Of a stretch of 64,000 nucleotides of DNA, positions 59,070-64,000 are shown piece by piece. Origin of the DNA: JAAZIN01 sp964441025. GTDB lineage: Bacteria > Bacillota > Dethiobacteria > DTU022. A model generated the notes under the pieces. It searched no databases. It had not been told where the DNA came from and saw only the letters and a program-made list of their open reading frames with translations. The position numbers and the translations under genes are program-made. Position 1 is the first letter of the stretch; the number at the start of each line of letters is the position of its first letter. The stretch lies in NCBI GenBank assembly GCA_964441025.1, contig CAYTXG010000002.1, forward strand, positions 1 to 64,000. Reading direction: 5' to 3'.

Positions 59070-60799
59070 GGAGCAAAAACCCCCTTTGGCAGAGGATCCT
59101 CCTTGGTCCGGCGGCTGAACAAAGGCGAGCCCGGACCGCTTTTCGTCACCTGCACCGGCGGAATATTCAGCTCCCGCGAGATGATGGAGAGCACCCTGGG
59201 CAGGCAAAAACCGCCCTGGCAGCGGCCCATGCCGGCGCGGGTACGCCGCTTCACCGCATCAAGGGTCAGGGCGGGAAGGGGTCGGTGCAGAGCATCTACA
59301 ATTTCTCTCTCCGAAACCTGCTCGCAGCGGCAAACAATATGCCCGTAGCGTTCATCATGCCGGATCAGCCTGTTCTGTTCGGCCGGTGAAAGGGAGTTGA
59401 AGGGCGGCGGTTCACGCCGGAGCGGGTTGAAATTTGTCTTCTCTGCCGGCACATTTCCCTCCTCCCTCAGGATCTCCAAAACCATCCCGGCAATGGCCGG
59501 CGCCGCCGCAAGCCCCGGGGACTGGATTCCGGCCACATTGATCAGCCCTTTCATCTCTTTTGAAGGAGCAATATGAAAATCCTCGGTATAGGTGGCCGCC
59601 CTGATGCCGGCAAAGAAGGTGATGATGTTGCCCCAGGAATCATAGCCGGGCATGAGAGGGCCGAATTTTTCTATAATTCGCTGCAGCCCTTCCCGTGAAA
59701 CTGAGGTGTCTTCTGGATCGGCCATCTCTATGGCCGTCGGCCCCCATTCGGGGTTGCCGTCCACAGTAAGCATGGTGCCGCCGCCCTTGGTAAAAGGGTC
59801 GCGGGTTATCTCCAGAATCCCGGTGGCCATGCAGGCATGTTCCGGCGCAGACTCCCGGTCAAATATGATGAATTCTCCTTTGCGAGGGTGTATGGTGAAT
59901 TCCGCAGGACCGGCCATTTCAGCGATCCTTCCGGCATGGACCCCGGCGGCATTGATACAGCACCCTGTCATAAAAGAGCCCCGCGAGGTAACCACCTTGT
60001 TAAGAGAGCCCTTTTCCCCTTTCAGGGCGGTTACCTCTGTATTCAGGTAGAATACGGCCCCATTGGCGGCGGCATTTTCAGCGCAGGCGATTGTCAGCTT
60101 GTAGGGGCAGGTCATTGCAGTGGTAGGCGCAAGAAGGGCTCCCTTGATCCCGGGGTTGAGCGCCGGTTCCATGAAGCGCAGCTCTTCCGGTCCCACCAGC
60201 TCAACGGGAATATCGTCCATCTCCCCCCGCGCCTTCAGCATCTCCAGCAGAAAAAGCTCCTCATCCTTGAACACGATAACCGCCAGGTTGCAGCGCCGGT
60301 AGGGAACATCAAGATCGCGGCAAAGGTTTTCGAAAAGCGCGCTGCCGCGTAGGTTCAGAGTGCTGCGCAGGCTGCCCGGTTCCTGGACAATGCCCGAGTG
60401 AACCATGCCGTTGTTCGCTTTGCTGGCGCCGCAGGCGACATCGGCTTCTTTTTCCAGAACAACGATATCCAGCTGAAAACGGGACAGCTCCCTGGCTATG
60501 GCCGCGCCCACGATGCCTGCGCCGACGATGACCACATCGGCCCTGCCGATGACGCTGTGATCACCTTCCGGTGCAATGTACGACGGCGGCCCGCCTTCGA
60601 CGGCGGTTATTGTATTGACCACTCCGCGGACATTTCTGATCCCGCCTGCCAGGCGGCCTGCAAGGACTACCTGCTCCCAGCTGTCCACGGCGCCAGACAG
60701 CCGGAGCAGGCCCTGCTCTTCGGAAACCTGTAAATTAAACTTATCCAGGCCCTGGCCGGCCCACAGTTCAAGCAGCAGCGCCGCCGGATTTTTTGTCAT
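59066..60799 (-). CDS. GlpA-like FAD-dependent dehydrogenase with N-terminal BON-like domain
   Basis: A 577-residue three-part protein. Residues 1-75 look like a BON domain (LRLSGAVDSWEQVVLAG; IRNVRGVVNTI). A DAO-type FAD domain follows (VVIVGAGIVGAAIARELSRF; GASKANNGMVHSGI), as in anaerobic glycerol-3-phosphate dehydrogenase. A C-terminal BFD-like [2Fe-2S] module has CRC and CQGGFC. The ATG at 60799 follows AGGTGG; a GTG at 60811 is less likely. It heads the three-gene redox operon. Glycerol-3-phosphate is the likely substrate by family, but other 2-hydroxyacids are possible, and no glycerol kinase or GlpB is nearby. Confidence 0.85.
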   Translation of the reverse strand: MTKNPAALLLELWAGQGLDKFNLQVSEEQGLLRLSGAVDSWEQVVLAGRLAGGIRNVRGVVNTITAVEGGPPSYIAPEGDHSVIGRADVVIVGAGIVGAAIARELSRFQLDIVVLEKEADVACGASKANNGMVHSGIVQEPGSLRSTLNLRGSALFENLCRDLDVPYRRCNLAVIVFKDEELFLLEMLKARGEMDDIPVELVGPEELRFMEPALNPGIKGALLAPTTAMTCPYKLTIACAENAAANGAVFYLNTEVTALKGEKGSLNKVVTSRGSFMTGCCINAAGVHAGRIAEMAGPAEFTIHPRKGEFIIFDRESAPEHACMATGILEITRDPFTKGGGTMLTVDGNPEWGPTAIEMADPEDTSVSREGLQRIIEKFGPLMPGYDSWGNIITFFAGIRAATYTEDFHIAPSKEMKGLINVAGIQSPGLAAAPAIAGMVLEILREEGNVPAEKTNFNPLRREPPPFNSLSPAEQNRLIRHDERYGHIVCRCEQVSEREIVDALHRPLPALTLDAVKRRTRAGMGRCQGGFCLPRVLSIISRELNIPPVQVTKSGPGSPLFSRRTKEDPLPKGVFAP

Positions 60800-60867
60800 G
60801 TCCTGAACCACCTGCGCAGAGAAAAGTATTAAAAACTTCTTGATAATTCAACAGATTTCCTTTAAAT

Positions 60868-60897
60868 ATTATTTTATTTTGGGATCTTTATTCTCAA
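60868..60897 (-). promoter_or_regulatory. Candidate promoter of the redox operon
   Basis: On the minus strand TTGAGA (60892-60897) and AATAAT (60868-60873) are spaced by 18 bases. The whole 240-base divergent gap is very AT-rich. Confidence 0.4.
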
Positions 60898-60924
60898 CCC
60901 GCCCTTTTTTATTGTGTTACATTA

Positions 60925-60953
60925 TTTCAAGAAGGATCTTCTAATAGTATAGT
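60925..60953 (+). promoter_or_regulatory. Candidate promoter of the FBP aldolase/phosphatase gene
   Basis: TTTCAA (60925-60930), 17 bases, TATAGT (60948-60953). The spacer contains the near-palindrome AGAAGGATCTTCT, which could be an operator. The leader would be about 80 bases. Confidence 0.45.
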
Positions 60954-61042
60954 AGAATAAATACAATATAGTAACCTATTCGGGAGAGAGGGCCGGTATT
61001 ACCCTATCTCCTAAACATTTACAGCACGGGGAGGGCTTGTTG

Positions 61043-62137
61043 TTGAAAATTACATTAAGTGTGATCAAAGCCGATATCGGCAGTATTGGGGGCCACCTGA
61101 GGCCGAGTGCTGCGCTCATGGAGACGGTGGGACATCATATTGAACAGGAAAAAGGCGGCCTGTTCATCGATTACCGGATCAGCAGCACCGGTGATGACAT
61201 CGCCATACTTTTTTCTCACAATAAAGGCACCGGCAGCAGCGACATACACGAACTTGCCTGGAATGCATTCATGGCCGGTACAGCCAAGGCCAGAGAGGAA
61301 GGGCTCTACGGCGCCGGGCAGGATCTGCTGAAAGACTCCTTTTCAGGAAACATCAAAGGCCTGGGACCCGCCGTTGCGGAGATGGAATTTGAAGAGAGGG
61401 AGAACGAGCCCTTTCTGTTTTTTGCCGCCGATAAAACCGATCCCGGCGCGTACAACCTGCCGCTGTACCTCGGCTTTGCCGATCCCATGCACTGCTCTGG
61501 ACTGATCCTTTCGCCGAAGATGAGCAAGGGCTTCAAATTCGTGATCATGGATGTTGCTTGCACGGAGAAGGACCGTATCATTGAGCTGAATGCTCCTGAG
61601 GATCTTTATGATATTGCCGCTCTGTTGCGGGACAATGAGCGCTTTGTCGTCGCCAAAATATATTCGCGGGACAGCGGTGAGATAGCGGCGGCGGCCAGCA
61701 CCACCCGTTTGCACAACATTGCCGGTACATATACGGGGAAAGACGATCCAGTCATGCTGGTCCGGGTTCAGGGCGCCTTCCCCGCCGCGGGCGAGGTTCT
61801 CTCTCCTTACAGTATCGGACACTATGTGGCCGGGTTCATGCGCGGCAGCCACACCGGACCCCTCATGCCTGTAAAGACCGGCTGCGGCACCTCTTTCTTC
61901 GACGGACCGCCCATTGTCACCGCGGCTGCGTTCTGTGTCCAGAAGGGCAAATTTACCGAACCCGTCGACTGTTTTGAGCATCCCTACTGGGACCATGTCA
62001 GGGATAAGGTAGCCCGCAAGGCCGCCGGGCTTCGCGAACAGGGCTTCTCCGGAGCGGCCATGCTGCCTTATTCCGAGCTGGAATACGGGGGCATTGTTGA
62101 AAAGATGAAAAAGCTGGACCGCAAATTCAAGTCTTAA
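61043..62137 (+). CDS. Fructose-1,6-bisphosphate aldolase/phosphatase (archaeal type)
   Basis: Gluconeogenic enzyme that condenses triose phosphates and dephosphorylates the product in one active site. The 364-residue protein begins KITLSVIKADIGSIGGH. Metal-binding blocks include TGDDIAILFSHN and FFAADKTDPGAYN. The Schiff-base loop YTGKDDPVM has Tyr230 and Lys233, aligning with Tyr229 and Lys232 of the Sulfolobus enzyme. MRGSHTGPLMPV and FFDGPP are also kept. Three TTG codons overlap (61037, 61040, 61043); the last is best spaced from GGGGAGGG. Found in archaea and deep-branching, often thermophilic or autotrophic bacteria. Confidence 0.95.
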   Translation: MKITLSVIKADIGSIGGHLRPSAALMETVGHHIEQEKGGLFIDYRISSTGDDIAILFSHNKGTGSSDIHELAWNAFMAGTAKAREEGLYGAGQDLLKDSFSGNIKGLGPAVAEMEFEERENEPFLFFAADKTDPGAYNLPLYLGFADPMHCSGLILSPKMSKGFKFVIMDVACTEKDRIIELNAPEDLYDIAALLRDNERFVVAKIYSRDSGEIAAAASTTRLHNIAGTYTGKDDPVMLVRVQGAFPAAGEVLSPYSIGHYVAGFMRGSHTGPLMPVKTGCGTSFFDGPPIVTAAAFCVQKGKFTEPVDCFEHPYWDHVRDKVARKAAGLREQGFSGAAMLPYSELEYGGIVEKMKKLDRKFKS

Positions 62138-62160
62138 GATAATCCCGTCGGAAAGATTAA

Positions 62161-62188
62161 AAACCGCCCTTGCAGGCGGTTTTTTTTC
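62161..62188 (+). terminator. Intrinsic terminator
   Basis: AAACCGCC (62161-62168) pairs with GGCGGTTT (62175-62182) around CTTGCA, running into nine T in all. It ends the FBP aldolase/phosphatase transcript. Confidence 0.9.
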
Positions 62189-62435
62189 TGGATATTAGAT
62201 AGTCGCTGTCGAATTTAAGGGAAATTTAATAGTATGTAAAGCAGGAAATTTGAAACGGCACCTGAATTAATTAGTAGGACCAGATCATTTTGATGCCATT
62301 AATTACAATGATATCTTATTTCGACAACAGGCAGACGATAAGGGCCTGCGGGTGATGGGAAAGCGCCCTCTTAATCCGGGAAAGCGGTTTTTCGACCTCG
62401 ATGTTTACATAAGATTCCGATATAGTGGTTTCTAA
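62189..62435. other. AT-rich spacer without visible gene
   Basis: About 250 bases between the terminator and the lipoprotein hydrolase. It should hold that gene's promoter. TATAGT near 62421 is a possible -10 box, but no good -35 box is found. Confidence 0.3.
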
Positions 62436-64000
62436 ATGACGGCACCAGGAAGGGAGGTCATCTTACTGAAACAGCTGCACAAACAATATTCATTGATCTT
62501 GCTGTTAGTCTTGTTTTTGCTCGCCATCATTGCCCCCGGATGCCTCAGGGTCAGTTCGGAAACGCTGGATCCCGATGAGCCCGGAGAGGAGGTTCCCGAT
62601 CCCGAGGAGACCAAACGTCTTCAGGAGGAGTGGGAAAGACGCAACGAGGAGCTTAAAGAGGAACTGGGCTCTCTCTTTGTGCCCCTGCCTCCCCTGGACC
62701 AGCCGGACAACCCGCCCATCAAAGTGCGGGGCATCTACTTTACCGGCCATTCCATAGCCTACGGGGAACGGTACGAGCGAACGTTAAAATTGATTGAAGA
62801 CACAGAATTGAATGCCATGGTTATCGACATAAAGGATGACAAGGGCAGGATGGCCTACCATAGCGATATTGCCGCGATCAACGAGATGGATGCCTATTAC
62901 GAGCCTGTGCCCATCACCGATATCGAGGCCACCATGAAAGAGCTCAAGGAGAGGGGCATCTATACCATAGCCCGGATTGTCGTTTTCAGGGACAGCCAGA
63001 TCCTGCCCACGGTAAAGCCGGAGTGGTGCATTCCACTTAAGGGCGGCGGCCTGTACAAGGATGCCGGTTTCGCCTATGGCAACCCCTTTAACGAGGAGCT
63101 GTGGGATTACAATATCGCCATAGCCAAGGAGGCGGCCCTGCTGGGCTTCAATGAGATACAGTTTGACTATATCCGCTTTCCCGATAAAGCCGCCTACGTG
63201 GAGCAGGTAGCCAACTTCCCCGGCAGGAATGGTCGGACCAAGGCAGAAGCGATCCGCGGATTTATGGAGAAAGCGCGCGTAGAGCTCGCTCCGTACAATG
63301 TGCATGTGGCTTATGATGTCTTCGGCGTTATCGCCAGCTCCTGGGGCGACACCGACGATATCGGCCAGTGCTGGGAAGATTTCTCGGCAAACAGCGACTA
63401 TATTTGCCCCATGATCTATCCGAGCCACTATTACCCCGTTGCCCAGGGAGGAAAGGTTGTCCCCTGCTGGTTTGGCCTGCGCTTCCCTGACACCAATCCC
63501 ACCGTCACCATTACCGGAGCCCTGAGCGACGCCATCAAGCGCACCGCGCCGGTTAAGAATCCGGCCATCATCCGCCCCTGGCTGCAGGCTTTTACCGCCA
63601 ACTGGCTGGGCAGCAGATACGGCAGTGAAGGCTTCATCCATTACGGGGCGGCGCAGATCCGCCAGCAGATCGATGCCGCCATGGCGCTGGGAATTGATGA
63701 ATATATGCTCTGGGATGCCAGAAACGAGAACTATCCCCGGGAAGCATTTTACAGCGAGTCCGAGGCCCTCGAGAGGTATGAACAATCCAGTAGCGCGCGG
63801 GAGGCAAAAGGACGCGATTCACTGGGAAGGACCCCGCAGGAAGCTGTGGAGTCCTATCTTGAAGCGCTGAGCAAGCTCAAGTGGCGCGAGGCATATCCCC
63901 TGCAAGCGGGTTATTCGGCAGAGGGCAATGCATATCGTGAATGGCTGCTCAACGCGCCGGGCAAGGTTGCGGAATGGAAAATTGGCGCCCTTGATCTTGC
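62436..64000 (+). CDS. Lipoprotein glycoside hydrolase-like protein (COG1306/DUF4015), 3' end beyond window
   Basis: At least 521 residues, continuing past the window edge. A signal segment (LILLLVLFLLAIIAPGC) with lipobox predicts a lipoprotein. An acidic linker follows, then a TIM-barrel of the putative glycoside hydrolase family: VRGIYFTGHSIA, MVIDIKDDKGRM, EIQFDYIRFPD, VAYDVFGVIASSWGDTDDIG and YMLWDARNENY. The last 60 residues start another domain (TPQEAVESYLEALSKLKWRE). The ATG at 62436 has no ribosome site, whereas GGGAGG lies eight bases before an in-frame CTG at 62466 that gives a normal signal peptide. Substrate unknown. Confidence 0.85.
   Translation, partial: MTAPGREVILLKQLHKQYSLILLLVLFLLAIIAPGCLRVSSETLDPDEPGEEVPDPEETKRLQEEWERRNEELKEELGSLFVPLPPLDQPDNPPIKVRGIYFTGHSIAYGERYERTLKLIEDTELNAMVIDIKDDKGRMAYHSDIAAINEMDAYYEPVPITDIEATMKELKERGIYTIARIVVFRDSQILPTVKPEWCIPLKGGGLYKDAGFAYGNPFNEELWDYNIAIAKEAALLGFNEIQFDYIRFPDKAAYVEQVANFPGRNGRTKAEAIRGFMEKARVELAPYNVHVAYDVFGVIASSWGDTDDIGQCWEDFSANSDYICPMIYPSHYYPVAQGGKVVPCWFGLRFPDTNPTVTITGALSDAIKRTAPVKNPAIIRPWLQAFTANWLGSRYGSEGFIHYGAAQIRQQIDAAMALGIDEYMLWDARNENYPREAFYSESEALERYEQSSSAREAKGRDSLGRTPQEAVESYLEALSKLKWREAYPLQAGYSAEGNAYREWLLNAPGKVAEWKIGALDL

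Noticed and set aside
1..64000. CRISPR array, tRNA or rRNA genes, prophage or intact insertion sequence
   Set aside because: None seen: no regularly spaced repeats, no recognisable cloverleaf or rRNA sequence, and no transposase or phage genes among the readable frames.

Overview
The window is a housekeeping-rich chromosomal stretch from an endospore-forming, probably anaerobic member of the Firmicutes (Clostridia; a Peptococcaceae-, Moorella- or Syntrophomonas-like lineage is my inference). Three observations point there. First, sporulation genes are present: ytrH and ytrI, a ymxH-type gene, and the dipicolinate synthase pair dpaA-dpaB behind a sigma-K-like promoter. Second, gene order follows the Bacillus/Clostridium backbone: ytrHI|dnaE-pfkA-pyk, rpsB-tsf-pyrH-frr-uppS-cdsA-dxr-rseP-ispG, rimP-nusA-ylxR-infB-rbfA-nrnA-truB-ribF, rpsO-pnp-deacetylase, dut-ymxH, dpaAB, dapA-rnj. 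Third, there are anaerobe-type genes: a hybrid cluster protein, 2-hydroxyacyl-CoA dehydratase activator proteins, and an archaeal-type fructose bisphosphate aldolase/phosphatase. Shine-Dalgarno sequences are strong, and TTG and GTG starts are very common. A few genes seem to start at ATT, ATC or CTG.

Layout. 1-4.5 kb: nth with a promoter abutting its ATG, a Lon-like protease, a methyltransferase and the wreck of a LuxR-type response regulator. 4.5-7.6 kb, minus strand and AT-richer: a GT-C glycosyltransferase, a UbiA/DPPR-synthase-like prenyltransferase and a HAD phosphatase in one operon. 7.9-10.1 kb: an AI-2E-family transporter, a small membrane protein, ytrI and ytrH. 10.2-18.2 kb: dnaE, pfkA, pyk with a C-terminal phosphohistidine-type domain, a thioesterase and a DUF1015 protein. 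18.4-21.6 kb: a fused COG3580-COG3581 protein followed by an acyl-CoA dehydratase activase. 21.6-30.1 kb is an accessory zone: a lipoprotein remnant, an ABC-2 exporter, a fosmidomycin-resistance-type MFS pump, an acyl-CoA ligase, and an hcp gene broken by one frameshift.

30.1-46.3 kb is the translation, phospholipid and isoprenoid core in three dense plus-strand operons. Its two notable absences are proS and polC between rseP/ispG and rimP, where a GT2 glycosyltransferase sits instead. 46.3-57.3 kb: rpsO-pnp, two polysaccharide-deacetylase-like proteins with degraded catalytic motifs plus a VanW protein, dut, ymxH, a YflT-like protein, dpaAB, dapA and RNase J. 57.4-60.8 kb, minus strand: a three-gene redox operon (GlpA-like FAD dehydrogenase with an N-terminal BON-like domain, FAD/NAD oxidoreductase, DUF1667). 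61-64 kb: the FBP aldolase/phosphatase and a truncated COG1306-type lipoprotein glycoside hydrolase.

I see no CRISPR array, rRNA, tRNA, intact insertion sequence or prophage. No large undescribed system stands out. The best leads are the atypical translation starts (nusA at ATT), the possible leaderless nth transcript, the GT-C/UbiA/HAD operon, the paired degenerate deacetylases, the BON-GlpA fusion, the PfkA lacking its metal-binding Asp, and a dispersed GGGACGGT-type palindromic repeat that supplies the stop codon of one gene.
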